The notes under the pieces were generated by a model. It did no database searches, was not told where the DNA came from, and saw nothing but the letters and a program-made list of their open reading frames with translations. From Candidatus Aenigmatarchaeota archaeon (lineage in GTDB: Archaea > Aenigmatarchaeota > Aenigmatarchaeia > GW2011-AR5): a stretch of 47,749 bases of DNA. Shown one piece after another: positions 39,540 to 47,749 of this stretch. The stretch spans positions 1 through 47,749 of the forward strand of contig JACQNX010000054.1 of NCBI GenBank assembly GCA_016202875.1. Reading direction: 5' to 3'. Position 1 is the stretch's first letter. The number at the start of each line of letters is the position of its first letter. The position numbers and the translations under genes are program-made.

Positions 39540-39545
39540 TATAAA
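39540..39545 (+). promoter_or_regulatory. TATA box for the purine operon
   Basis: TATAAA is centred 27.5 nt before the purD ATG at 39570. No other promoter-like gap occurs before the end of purM, so this box probably drives the five purine genes. Confidence 0.6.
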
Positions 39546-39569
39546 AATGTTTAATCTAATATGCATATC

Positions 39570-40880
39570 ATGAAGGACAATGTGCTTGTTTTGGGATCAG
39601 GCGGCAGAGAACATGCAATTTCATGGAAGCTTTCCCAATCCGAGCACGTAGGACATGTCTATGTTGCACCCGGAAATGGCGGAACGGAAAAAACTTCTAA
39701 ATGCTCCAATGTAAAATTAGCATCTTACAAGGACATGCTGCAGTTTGCAAAAGAAAATGGAATAAGGATGACTTTTGTCGGACCTGAACAGCCGCTTGTG
39801 GATGGCATTGCAGATAGTTTCAGGCGAGACGATATTCGCGTTTTCGGACCTGGCAGACAAGGGGCAAGACTCGAGGGCAGCAAAGCTTATGCCAAAGAGT
39901 TTATGGGTTGCTGGAATGTTCCGACAGCCACGTTTGAAAGTCATCATTATGCAGGCGATGCTGAAGCCTTCATTGACGTGATAGCTGATGATGAAAGGGG
40001 ATACACACCGCAGTACGTAAAAGCATCAGGCCTTGCAGCAGGCAAGGGCGCAATAAGCGGGAGAACGCCCGAAGATGCAAAAAGAGCCATCAGGAAGATC
40101 ATGCGCGATTACGAGTTCGGTCCGGCAGGTGACTGCGTTGTGATAGAAGACCTGCTTGAAGGGGAAGAGGCAAGCTTAACTGCCCTTGTTAATTCTCACA
40201 AAGGAATAATAGACACATTTCCTGCTTCACAAGACCACAAGAAAATAGGAGAAGGAGAAACAGGAGATAATACAGGTGGCATGGGTGCATATGCACCTAC
40301 AACCTTGATTAGCCCCGAGCTCAGTTCCATTATATACAAAAGAATCCTTGAGCCCACTATCTCCGGATTGAGGGAGGATGGGATCTCTTACATCGGGTCG
40401 CTATATCCAGGCATTATTGTTAAACATGATAATGGATACCCTTATGTTCTTGAATTCAATGTGAGGATGGGCGATCCGGAGACCCAGGCATTGCTGCCGC
40501 TACTGGAAACTGATTTCTACGAAGCAGTTTGCAATGTACATGATGGACAACATGCAAATATGACTTTCGGAGATGGCTATGCTGTCTGTGTTGTACTCGC
40601 ATCAAAAGGATATCCCGGACGCTATGAAAAAGGAAAGCCGATAGAAGGGCTTGATGAATTGAATGAAGACGAAGGCGTAATGGCCTTTCATGCCGGGACA
40701 CGATACGAAGACGGAAAATTTTATACAAGCGGCGGGAGGGTTCTTGGCGTTACTGCTAGGGGAAATACTATTTCTCGGGCAAGAGACAGAGCCTACGAGG
40801 CAGTAGATAGAATACGTTTCGAGAATAAATATTTCAGAAAGGATATCGGCATGCGCGAAACCGTAAGACCAAGGGGCTGA
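39570..40880 (+). CDS. purD: Phosphoribosylamine-glycine ligase
   Basis: This 436-residue ATP-grasp enzyme has VLVLGSGGREHAISWKLSQS (N-domain start), FVGPEQPLVDGIADSF, KASGLAAGKGAISG (ATP-grasp lid region), VIEDLLEGEEASLTALV, DHKKIGEGETGDNTGGMGAY (acceptor and metal region), and FNVRMGDPETQALLPLL. It joins phosphoribosylamine and glycine in step 2 of de novo purine synthesis. Start ATG 39570 is chosen by TATA distance over ATG 39561. It begins the operon. Confidence 0.95.
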   Translation: MKDNVLVLGSGGREHAISWKLSQSEHVGHVYVAPGNGGTEKTSKCSNVKLASYKDMLQFAKENGIRMTFVGPEQPLVDGIADSFRRDDIRVFGPGRQGARLEGSKAYAKEFMGCWNVPTATFESHHYAGDAEAFIDVIADDERGYTPQYVKASGLAAGKGAISGRTPEDAKRAIRKIMRDYEFGPAGDCVVIEDLLEGEEASLTALVNSHKGIIDTFPASQDHKKIGEGETGDNTGGMGAYAPTTLISPELSSIIYKRILEPTISGLREDGISYIGSLYPGIIVKHDNGYPYVLEFNVRMGDPETQALLPLLETDFYEAVCNVHDGQHANMTFGDGYAVCVVLASKGYPGRYEKGKPIEGLDELNEDEGVMAFHAGTRYEDGKFYTSGGRVLGVTARGNTISRARDRAYEAVDRIRFENKYFRKDIGMRETVRPRG

Positions 40881-40883
40881 GAT

Positions 40884-41750
40884 ATGGCAACAGGAGACAT
40901 AGTTGACGAGCATTTGATAGAAAATCTTTTTGAGCTGCGCTCGGGACACATGAATGCAGTTGTCTTTGCTTCTGGCAGCGGGACAAACTTCAGGGAAGCT
41001 GTTTTGGAATCCAGAAAACCAGGATCGAATTATTCTATTGACCTTTTGATTACAGACAAAGAACATGATAAAGGGGAAGACCAGCCTATCGGCGCAATAC
41101 AATACGGACGGAGATTCGAAATCCCTATAATTACTGTTGACGGCTTTCAGTACTGCGGCAGCTGGCAAGAGGCGAAAAAGACAATAACAGGGCGAGAGGA
41201 ATATGAAAGGCGCGCAGACATACTTAATCAGAAGTTTTATAACATGTTAACTGAGTACGAGAGAGAGCATGATGTTGTATTCGATTTAGCAATATTGGCT
41301 GGCTATATGAGATTTTTCAAAGGTGCGTTGCTAAAACGATTTTACAGACGCGGAGTAAACGTCCATCCAGCAAAATTGTATGAGTTTAACGCAGTCGGAA
41401 AAAGAAAATACAGGGGAGAGAAAGCTGTAATCGACGCATTAGATGCAGGGGAGAAAAAAACACGCTCCTCTATTATTCTTATCGATGAAGGCAATGATGA
41501 GGGACCAATACTCGTTTCCGGGCCGTGGATTGAATATACTGGAAACAGACCTGTCACAACTGGGGACGCTGAGCAGCAGCAAGGCGAACAGAAAAAAGCA
41601 AGCGACTGGCCTGCACTGCGATTTGCGCTACGAGAAATAGCAAACGGCAACTTCGGGCTGCACAAAAGAAAATTCCATCATGACGGGAATCCTGTTGTTG
41701 TGTACAAAGGAATAGAAATGCCTTACCAGGGGTATGATATGGATGGATAA
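40884..41750 (+). CDS. purN: Phosphoribosylglycinamide formyltransferase-like protein
   Basis: This 288-residue protein has the PurN core: VVFASGSGTNFREAVLES (phosphate-binding SGSGTN), then LAILAGYMRFF and VNVHPAKLY with the catalytic Asn and His, and IDEGNDEGPIL with the catalytic Asp. Relative to the usual 200-residue enzyme it has an N-terminal extension of about 22 residues and an insert (about 50 residues, TITGREEYERRADILNQKF) before the catalytic Asn. It would transfer the formyl of 10-formyl-THF (or an archaeal equivalent) to GAR. It overlaps purL by 8 bases. Confidence 0.85.
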   Translation: MATGDIVDEHLIENLFELRSGHMNAVVFASGSGTNFREAVLESRKPGSNYSIDLLITDKEHDKGEDQPIGAIQYGRRFEIPIITVDGFQYCGSWQEAKKTITGREEYERRADILNQKFYNMLTEYEREHDVVFDLAILAGYMRFFKGALLKRFYRRGVNVHPAKLYEFNAVGKRKYRGEKAVIDALDAGEKKTRSSIILIDEGNDEGPILVSGPWIEYTGNRPVTTGDAEQQQGEQKKASDWPALRFALREIANGNFGLHKRKFHHDGNPVVVYKGIEMPYQGYDMDG

Positions 41751-44190
41751 CACCCAGAAGCAAGTAGAGTACGATGAGTTTGGAATCCCTACAGCAGAGG
41801 CGCTACTTTCCATGAGACATGCGCCATTTACAGTACATGATGAGAGATTCAAAAACACAATTCGCAGAAGGCTTACTGAAACAGAGAAATCAGCTGCAGA
41901 CACAATGGCATCAGAGCATGCGAGCTACGGCTCTTCGAGATTTTACCTCAAGACAATTTTGCCTGCCTCGGGACCGAATCATTTCGCAGCTATTGGCAGT
42001 GAGGCAGCAAGCGCGGCATTCTATGTTAATAAAGTAACAATAACACTAAACTACTCTTCTGAATCCCATAACTGGCCTTCTTTTATATGTGCACCTGCTG
42101 GGGCTGCAACTGGTACTGGAGGCAATCAGAGAGACAATATAGTTGAAACTGCCAGCAAAGTGGATGCGGTATTCGAGGCAAGAAGACAGGGTCATCCCGA
42201 CTTCAATACAAAAAGCGATCCCATAAGTCAGCACACAGACGAAACAACCAGAGGCATAGCTGACTATGCAAATGCGATGGGAATACCACACGGAGACGGC
42301 TCAACAAAATATCATCCAGGATTCGCAGGGAACAACTTGGTTAATGTCATGGCTTTCAGCGTTGCAAAAAGAGAGCGCCTGATGAGAAACAAAGTACCTG
42401 CACTGGGCAAACCAGAAGACTATGTAGCTATATATGTTGGAAAGGCATCGGACAATACAGGACTTGGAGGGGTGATAGGAGCATCGCAGGCCATTGACAT
42501 GACGATGACAGACCTTAACGAGAAAGCAGTCCAGGACCCGGACCCGCATCTACAGGAAGCAGAGACCAGGGCAATAGAAATGCTTTTTGATATTGCAATA
42601 CAAGAAGGTTGGAAGGATAGGATATCGATAAAGGACATGGGAGGCGCTGGACTGCTGTGCAGCACAGTAGAGCAATTACATGGGTACAGAGGCATAACGA
42701 TCAATGGCGACTTAGTGCCGCAAAACAGAGATTGGGATTCCAACACATTACTTAATGCCGAAACTCAGGAAAGGTTCATGATAATAGTTCATAGAGACTA
42801 TGCGCAGAAAGTCCTTGAAGTTTTCAATGAAAAAATAGGATTGCCTTTCATAAATAAGGGCGCACGTGCCCAGATTGTTGGACGTTGCAATGATACAGGC
42901 CGCTACATATTTGTCAGAAACGGCGTGATAGATGTTGATTTGCCGCATGAAGACCTTGCCGCCGGACCACTGCAATACAGGCATATAAAAGAACCAAAAA
43001 TGCAAAGACAGGACATCCCTAAGCATATTCCGTTAGAGGATGCAATTCAAAATATTTTCGGTTCTATAAACTTCAAGAATGATGCATATATCCATGATCA
43101 CTATGACAAGCATGTCAGATCCACAAATATAGTCAATAGAGGAGAGGGCTGCGCGACGTTGAGAACGCATCCACTCTTTGAGGGAAAGGCGGCTTACAGC
43201 GCTTCTTTTGACTCAAACCCTGTTATAGGAATGCTTGATCCGAAATTGCAGGCAGAAGATTCCTTTGTCCGCGGAGCTTACAGGATGGCGGCTGTCGGAT
43301 GCTCTGTCATCGGCGTAACCAATAATGCGAATTACGGAAGAACAACAGTGCCGGAAGAGATGTGGGAATTTGTTGAAGGACAGAGAGGAATTGCAAAGGC
43401 ATGTTACAACTGGGAACTGGAGCAAGAATACTTAGATATGATAATGCAGGACAAAGAGATTGCGAGAAAACTCCAAGAAGATCCTAGGAAACACGTAACC
43501 GTAAATAGCGGCAACTGCAGCCTCAATAAAGCCAATGCGAATACAGGAACTGCGATACCCCCGACTACGATACTAGGACTTGTAGGGTGGACAAATACAC
43601 CACACAATTATGCCACTTGGGATTTGAAGAATGTAAACAGCCGCCTTTTTTTAATAGGCAGCAGACAGGCTGCTTTAGGGGCAACAGATTATTTGCAGAC
43701 ATCTTTCGGACCTGAATGTATTGGAAATGACCTGTTTACTATAAATTATGAGAAATGCACAAGGGAGGTTGATGCAATTATCCATGCTGTAAGGACCGGA
43801 TACATATCAGCAGCCAATGCCATCGAAGAAGGCGGGCTATGCAATGCAGTAGGCGAGATGGTTGCAAATACTAGTAAGCCTTTTAATGTCACTGTTTATC
43901 TTGACGCACAGATGGGCCCGGATACCCTAAATGAACATCATAAAATGTTTTCAGAGAGCCCTGGTGTTGTTTTGCAGGTCGCTGATCATAATACATATAA
44001 TTTTACCCAACTATGCGCTAAGAATGGTGTGAGTGTATACGAAATCGGAGATGTAGTGCCATCTCGGACAGGAGACGGCGTTTTGCAATACGTGTCCAGC
44101 GACAAGAATTTACAATACTCCCAAAGCCTGATAAAAGAGCTTTATGACAGCAAACTGATAAACAAGCTGCATGGCGGTGACATTGCATGA
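41743..44190 (+). CDS. purL: Phosphoribosylformylglycinamidine synthase, large chain (PurL-like)
   Basis: This 815-residue protein follows the PurL layout with two PurM-like halves: SEHASYGSSRFYL, then ESHNWPSFI and AGAATGTGGNQRDN in the first ATP domain, KDMGGAGLLCST in the middle, and SGNCSLNKANANTG in the second half. The residues differ from the usual SEHCSY and ESHNHPS, so the enzyme is divergent: Ala for Cys and Trp for His in conserved positions. It makes FGAM from FGAR with ammonia passed from PurQ. ATG 41743 is chosen with GGGGTATGAT upstream; 41734 is possible. Confidence 0.85.
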   Translation: MDNTQKQVEYDEFGIPTAEALLSMRHAPFTVHDERFKNTIRRRLTETEKSAADTMASEHASYGSSRFYLKTILPASGPNHFAAIGSEAASAAFYVNKVTITLNYSSESHNWPSFICAPAGAATGTGGNQRDNIVETASKVDAVFEARRQGHPDFNTKSDPISQHTDETTRGIADYANAMGIPHGDGSTKYHPGFAGNNLVNVMAFSVAKRERLMRNKVPALGKPEDYVAIYVGKASDNTGLGGVIGASQAIDMTMTDLNEKAVQDPDPHLQEAETRAIEMLFDIAIQEGWKDRISIKDMGGAGLLCSTVEQLHGYRGITINGDLVPQNRDWDSNTLLNAETQERFMIIVHRDYAQKVLEVFNEKIGLPFINKGARAQIVGRCNDTGRYIFVRNGVIDVDLPHEDLAAGPLQYRHIKEPKMQRQDIPKHIPLEDAIQNIFGSINFKNDAYIHDHYDKHVRSTNIVNRGEGCATLRTHPLFEGKAAYSASFDSNPVIGMLDPKLQAEDSFVRGAYRMAAVGCSVIGVTNNANYGRTTVPEEMWEFVEGQRGIAKACYNWELEQEYLDMIMQDKEIARKLQEDPRKHVTVNSGNCSLNKANANTGTAIPPTTILGLVGWTNTPHNYATWDLKNVNSRLFLIGSRQAALGATDYLQTSFGPECIGNDLFTINYEKCTREVDAIIHAVRTGYISAANAIEEGGLCNAVGEMVANTSKPFNVTVYLDAQMGPDTLNEHHKMFSESPGVVLQVADHNTYNFTQLCAKNGVSVYEIGDVVPSRTGDGVLQYVSSDKNLQYSQSLIKELYDSKLINKLHGGDIA

Positions 44191-45554
44191 AGCCAGTAAT
44201 CGCTGTTCCATATTTCCCAGGATCAAACGGCGATGAGGACGGGAAAACAAGAATAAGAGATTTTGGAATGGAGCCACTGCCACTATATTTCCACTTCGGC
44301 GACGAAACACGCTTAGAAGAAAACGCAGCTATAATGAAACAGACTGACGGCGCTTTCCTCTGCGGCGGATTTCCTTACGAAGACAGGCTGGGCTTCGGCA
44401 GAGTGCCTGCGAAGATAAGGCAGTATGCGGACGCGCTGCGCCAGATGGCAGACGAGGGGAAACCTATCCTTGCCGTGTGCTCAGGAAACCAGATAGCCCA
44501 TGCAATGCGGCTTGCGTTCCCAAAAGGATCGCCTTACAAGGCATCGATGCTGCCAAGCATATACGACAAGGACGGCAAAATCGTCTGGACGCGATTCTAC
44601 GACAAAGTTGTCCATACGAAGCTCGTATGCGAACCCGAAAGAACAGCCTTCACCAGGAGCTTTGAAAGAAATGCCGTGATGCCACAGATTGTAGACCACG
44701 GAGGAGGAAGGTTCTGGGCCGATGAGGAAACTTTGCAATACCTCCTTGATAATGGACTTATAGTAACACAATACTGCGCTGAAGATGGCGTTGTAACCGA
44801 CAACTTTCCTGTCAATCCAAATGGCTCCATGCTCAACATCGAGTCCATCACAAACAAAAGAGGCAATGTCAAAATGGGCATGTGCCATGACGAAAGAAAA
44901 GTAAATGCATTATGCAATGATGAGGCTGCGGAATCTTTCTTGTCCATGAGAGAATACATAGAAGATGGCTGCCCTGACCTAAACATACATGCAAAGCCAC
45001 AAGATATCCCTATAAGACTGAAAGATTATTCTTACCTTTGCCCGACTCTGGACCAAGCAAGAACATATGATATTTACATAAAAATGCTGACAGACGACAA
45101 TGAGCGCACAACTGCACAACTATTTCTCGGCGCAGGCTTTGATATTGACAGAAGGAGATTGATATGCCTGGAATTGGCAGGTGGAACAAGCATAGAGGAC
45201 GCAAAGGATGTCATGAAAGAGATAGCAGCCATGGACTTTCTGGACGGCATAATGCTGAAGAAAGACCTGCCGTCTGTTACACGAGACGGACAGCCTGTGT
45301 TTACTTATGAGGTTGTCGGGAAGGAAGGAAATGCTTTAATCCGCGATTTCACCACGCGCAATGAAATAGTAGAAGGTTTTCCTGTGACATACGAGGACGT
45401 GCCTTTGCCCAATCCACATGCCTATGTCGTGAAAAAACGACTACGGAAAAATCCACGTTTAAGAGACCTCGTGACAAACGTGCAGACAGGCGCTGTATTT
45501 TTCTTTCCTGATGAAAGAAGTAAGAAAGCTGCACTAGAGAAGCTGTTTGATTGA
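44187..45554 (+). CDS. purQ: PurQ-type glutaminase with C-terminal PurS-like extension
   Basis: This 455-residue protein has a class I glutaminase domain in residues 1-240: VPYFPGSNGDEDG, LCGGFPYEDRLGFGR, ILAVCSGNQIAHAM with nucleophile C98, and GMCHDERKVN with H234 and E236. The triad is present, so ammonia production is plausible. Residues about 280-455 are an extra part; YDIYIKMLTD, FLGAGFDIDRRRLICLEL and DFLDGIML resemble the compact PurS subunit. A PurQ-PurS fusion would explain the absence of a separate purS in the operon. The remainder of the tail (about 345-455) is not recognised. The ATG overlaps the purL stop. Confidence 0.78.
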   Translation: MKPVIAVPYFPGSNGDEDGKTRIRDFGMEPLPLYFHFGDETRLEENAAIMKQTDGAFLCGGFPYEDRLGFGRVPAKIRQYADALRQMADEGKPILAVCSGNQIAHAMRLAFPKGSPYKASMLPSIYDKDGKIVWTRFYDKVVHTKLVCEPERTAFTRSFERNAVMPQIVDHGGGRFWADEETLQYLLDNGLIVTQYCAEDGVVTDNFPVNPNGSMLNIESITNKRGNVKMGMCHDERKVNALCNDEAAESFLSMREYIEDGCPDLNIHAKPQDIPIRLKDYSYLCPTLDQARTYDIYIKMLTDDNERTTAQLFLGAGFDIDRRRLICLELAGGTSIEDAKDVMKEIAAMDFLDGIMLKKDLPSVTRDGQPVFTYEVVGKEGNALIRDFTTRNEIVEGFPVTYEDVPLPNPHAYVVKKRLRKNPRLRDLVTNVQTGAVFFFPDERSKKAALEKLFD

Positions 45555-45582
45555 AAAATAGAATAAAATGGGAGATGATAGA

Positions 45583-47034
45583 ATGAGTAGTTCAGTAGAT
45601 GAATACATAGAGAAAGTAATAAAACAAGGAGATGACGGATCAGAATTGTTAGCCGGACTTTGTGCGCCGACATTAAAAAACTCTGAACATGTTGATGTCA
45701 TTTTCAATGGAATGAGCGGACTGGCTGTTCTAAGAATACCTGATAATTATAATGTAGTGGCACATACGTCTTTAGGCGATCCAGATAAATTAGATGCTGT
45801 TGAACATACCGCATCACTTATGGATAACTTATACCGAGATGCAGAAGTTATAAACTCAAAGCCTTTAGCATTAATCGATGTTATTGATGCCAGCGTGGGC
45901 AGAAAAGAAACTGTCAGAAAAATAGGCGAAACTCTTGTCGACAGAGCTAATGAAAATAGAGTAGCAATTATCAATGGTGAACTGGCAATTCTTGGAAATA
46001 GAGTTAAATACGAAGCAAATGTATCAGGAACACTGATAGGTTTAGTTCCTAAGTCCTTGTTGCCGGGAGTTTATGAAAGAAAAGACGCGCGATTCGTTGT
46101 TTTCGACCCGCAAGGCAAGGCTGTGCACGGCAATTCTGACGGTGTTGGCACAAAGACAGAATTTTATGAGAGAGCGGGGTGGTTTGAACGTGCACTATAC
46201 GATTCTTTGGCCATGAAACTAGACGATTCATCAAAGAACGGGGCTAGAGCTAGGGCTGTATTCGATACGATCGAAAGAAGCGGAGAAGTATATCCGGAAA
46301 TCTTGGATAGAGAAGCATCAAGGCTCGGTAAGAAAATGGGATTTGAATACGTGCTGGTCTATAGGGATGCCGGCAGCAGATTACAGGGGTGGAGAGAGGG
46401 AGCACCTGTGTTCAATGTAGGCGGTTCTGCTATTACAGTAATAGACGAGGAATATCTAAAAAATCCATTGATCCCTAGAGAGGGCGATTATGTTGTTGCA
46501 ATAAGAGGATGGCCGAATCCACGATCTAACGGCATAACAGATAAAAGAAGAACGATGATAAGAATATTTGGAAATAACTGGCATGAAACACGAGAGGGCA
46601 GAATGTTCCTGGAATTTCTTGCAGAGCCATCAACTGTGTTTTACCCTGTATTCAACGAGCTGATAGACAGTAAAATTGCAACTAGCGTTACCCATATGAG
46701 CGGCGGAGCTCTCGAAGGGAAATTTGCTAAACCGCTAGCAAAGCAAGGTTTGTATGCAGCACTTGAAAGAATTTACGAGGCTGACTGGAGAGAGTTGGCT
46801 ATAGCAGGATTTTCTTTCACCCCTGCTGAGGCAGCATATGCTAAATGGCCAATGGGCAATGAAGGCTATATAACGACAAAGAAACCTGACGAAGCAATTG
46901 CAATTATTGAAAAATACAAATTGTACGCAAAAACAGTTGGACAGCTTGAAAAAGCTAAAAATGGCAGAACCGGCGTAGAACTGATAGGAATCAAAGGCTC
47001 TAAAGGAGAAAACGTGTACTTCTCCGGTAGATAG
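45583..47034 (+). CDS. purM: Phosphoribosylformylglycinamidine cyclo-ligase-like protein with duplicated N-domain
   Basis: This 483-residue protein is longer than usual PurM (about 345). The second part has the standard motifs SDGVGTKTEF at 185-194, DSLAMKLDDSSKNGARARAVF, GDYVVAIRG...PRSNG at 301-316, and HMSGGALEGK at 371-380. Residues about 35-160 look like an additional copy of the N-terminal half: SGLAVLRIPDNYNVV, a degenerate HTSLGDPDKL where DGVGTK is expected, and AIINGELAILG matching the GGETAEM region. It would convert FGAM to AIR. ATG 45583 follows GGAGATGAT at 45570-45578. A different PurM-superfamily role is possible. Confidence 0.75.
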   Translation: MSSSVDEYIEKVIKQGDDGSELLAGLCAPTLKNSEHVDVIFNGMSGLAVLRIPDNYNVVAHTSLGDPDKLDAVEHTASLMDNLYRDAEVINSKPLALIDVIDASVGRKETVRKIGETLVDRANENRVAIINGELAILGNRVKYEANVSGTLIGLVPKSLLPGVYERKDARFVVFDPQGKAVHGNSDGVGTKTEFYERAGWFERALYDSLAMKLDDSSKNGARARAVFDTIERSGEVYPEILDREASRLGKKMGFEYVLVYRDAGSRLQGWREGAPVFNVGGSAITVIDEEYLKNPLIPREGDYVVAIRGWPNPRSNGITDKRRTMIRIFGNNWHETREGRMFLEFLAEPSTVFYPVFNELIDSKIATSVTHMSGGALEGKFAKPLAKQGLYAALERIYEADWRELAIAGFSFTPAEAAYAKWPMGNEGYITTKKPDEAIAIIEKYKLYAKTVGQLEKAKNGRTGVELIGIKGSKGENVYFSGR

Positions 47035-47568
47035 TCACTTATGATACTTCTCCCAGATGTCCACGAACTTCACGAAGTTGTCGAGAATCTTTAAACCATC
47101 GCCACCCATCTCAGGGTTAAAATGCACGCCGAAGAATGGCTGCTCCATGTGGCCGACGATCTCGAAATCATATCTCTGAGAGGAAGCAAAGACATCAAAA
47201 TTCTCCGGGAGGTCATCAATACCATGCTGGCAGTTGCTAATGGCTGTAAACACTTTTTTCATGTCCAGCACAAGCGGAGAAGGCCTTTCTATCTTAACCT
47301 TGATATTTTTTTCAGCCTTCACTGAAACAGGCTTTGTGCCGAAAGCTGAAGCAAGGAATGCAGAGCCCATGCCAATTGCAAGCAGCGGCGTGTTGCATTT
47401 TTTGACAAGATCAATATTAGGTTTCTGGCTCTTCAGGTCGCCGTCAGAAAGAATAAATCCAGAGGCTTTAACGTTCACGGCTTCATCAGGCTTAACAACC
47501 TGCTTTGACGCCCTAATAAAACGCGCGATTTCTTCTGCACCTCTGCCGTTGTCCACAATAACCAGCAT
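47035..47568 (-). CDS. Catalytically dead class I glutamine amidotransferase (GuaA-N-like)
   Basis: This 177-residue protein has the fold order of the GMP synthase glutaminase subunit: MLVIVDNGRG, GFILSDGD, LLAIGMGSAFLASAFG, NCQHGIDDLPENFDVFASSQ and FFGVHFNPEMGGDGLKIL. The nucleophile Cys of GICxGHQ is Gly66, and the His of GVQFHPE is Asn151; only Glu153 of the triad remains. So it should not release ammonia. It may be a scaffold or regulatory subunit for a synthetase elsewhere. It is convergent with purM with no bases between the stops. AATAAA on the plus strand (47592-47597) could act as a TATA box. Confidence 0.8.
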   Translation of the reverse strand: MLVIVDNGRGAEEIARFIRASKQVVKPDEAVNVKASGFILSDGDLKSQKPNIDLVKKCNTPLLAIGMGSAFLASAFGTKPVSVKAEKNIKVKIERPSPLVLDMKKVFTAISNCQHGIDDLPENFDVFASSQRYDFEIVGHMEQPFFGVHFNPEMGGDGLKILDNFVKFVDIWEKYHK

Positions 47569-47630
47569 TTTGACCTGATTACCTTTCTCTTAATAAACTT
47601 TTTAAGCTTGCTCTTATTTTTTGGTATGCC

Positions 47631-47749
47631 TCATTTCGTAATCACAATAGGCTTATCGGAAACGATGACACTGTGCTCTGCCTGCGAGACGAGGCCATTG
47701 CTTATTTCTTTTAATGCCGGGTACTCATACAAAATTTCCCGCTCCCTCA
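47631..47749 (-). CDS. C-terminal fragment of an unknown protein (continues beyond window)
   Basis: The minus-strand frame from the right edge stays open for 38 codons and stops at TGA 47631-47633. It reads EREILYEYPALKEISNGLVS then AEHSVIVSDKPIVITK. I do not recognise it; the 5' end lies outside the window. Confidence 0.45.
   Translation of the reverse strand, partial: REREILYEYPALKEISNGLVSQAEHSVIVSDKPIVITK

Noticed and set aside
1..47749. CRISPR arrays, insertion sequences, rRNA genes
   Set aside because: No regularly spaced repeats, transposase motifs or rRNA sequence were found on reading the window.

Overview
The window reads as chromosomal DNA of an archaeon, most likely an uncultured, DPANN-like lineage with moderate GC; I cannot name the taxon from sequence alone. 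The evidence is a set of archaeal informational genes (RadB, two-domain CDC48 ATPase, TOPRIM-type topoisomerase IA with archaeal zinc fingers, short TyrRS, SerRS, RtcA, beta-CASP nuclease), TATA-box promoters, many leaderless genes, and a GGTGA/GTGAT ribosome-binding signal where a leader exists. Genes are packed tightly, with ATGA and TAATG overlaps.

Region 1 (1-19244) is a surface-glycan locus. It holds glycosyltransferases (three GT2-like and one GT9 heptosyltransferase-like), three radical SAM enzymes (two cobalamin-binding, one SPASM), three class I methyltransferases, a polysaccharide deacetylase, a phosphodiesterase-like enzyme, two sugar-nucleotidyltransferase-fold proteins and a UDP-glucose/GDP-mannose dehydrogenase. 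Its right end is an apparently complete NDP-heptose pathway on the minus strand: hldA kinase, hldC-like nucleotidylyltransferase, a second degenerate nucleotidylyltransferase, gmhA, gmhB, then the dehydrogenase, a nucleotidyltransferase and the GT9 protein. Inside the locus sits an unusual ribbon-helix-helix protein fused to a nucleotidyltransferase fold that has lost its NTP-binding loop, with a 7-5-7 palindrome at its own predicted transcription start. I read it as a candidate sugar-sensing regulator.

Region 2 (19267-28232) is mixed housekeeping: a DUF2797 protein, metallo-beta-lactamase proteins, RtcA, a methyltransferase, a beta-CASP nuclease, two or three damaged small genes, then a tyrosine cluster (a tRNA-Tyr(GUA) gene lying inside the 3' end of a winged-helix ORF, a CADD/PqqC-like diiron oxidase, and TyrRS), a lipoprotein and an alkyltransferase-like protein.

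Region 3 (28284-39490) carries serS with a pair of one-domain lycopene-cyclase-like membrane proteins, topA ending in a classical C2H2 finger, a UlaG-like lipoprotein, radB, small Cys/His proteins, a CDC48 ATPase interrupted by a 498-residue Ser-type intein with a LAGLIDADG endonuclease, and an HEYLH metalloprotease-like protein.

Region 4 (39540-47568) is a de novo purine operon, purD-purN-purL-purQ-purM, headed by a predicted leaderless promoter. Its members are divergent: PurQ carries a C-terminal PurS-like extension, PurM seems to contain two copies of its N-terminal half with active-site motifs divided between them, and a convergent GMP-synthase-type amidotransferase has lost both its catalytic Cys and His.

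Across the window, predicted leaderless starts lie about 24.5-27.5 nt from the centre of a TTTAAA/TTTAAG-like box. Three divergent gene pairs appear to share a single palindromic TTTAAA between them. No intergenic gap exceeds 300 bases; no CRISPR array, IS element or rRNA was seen.
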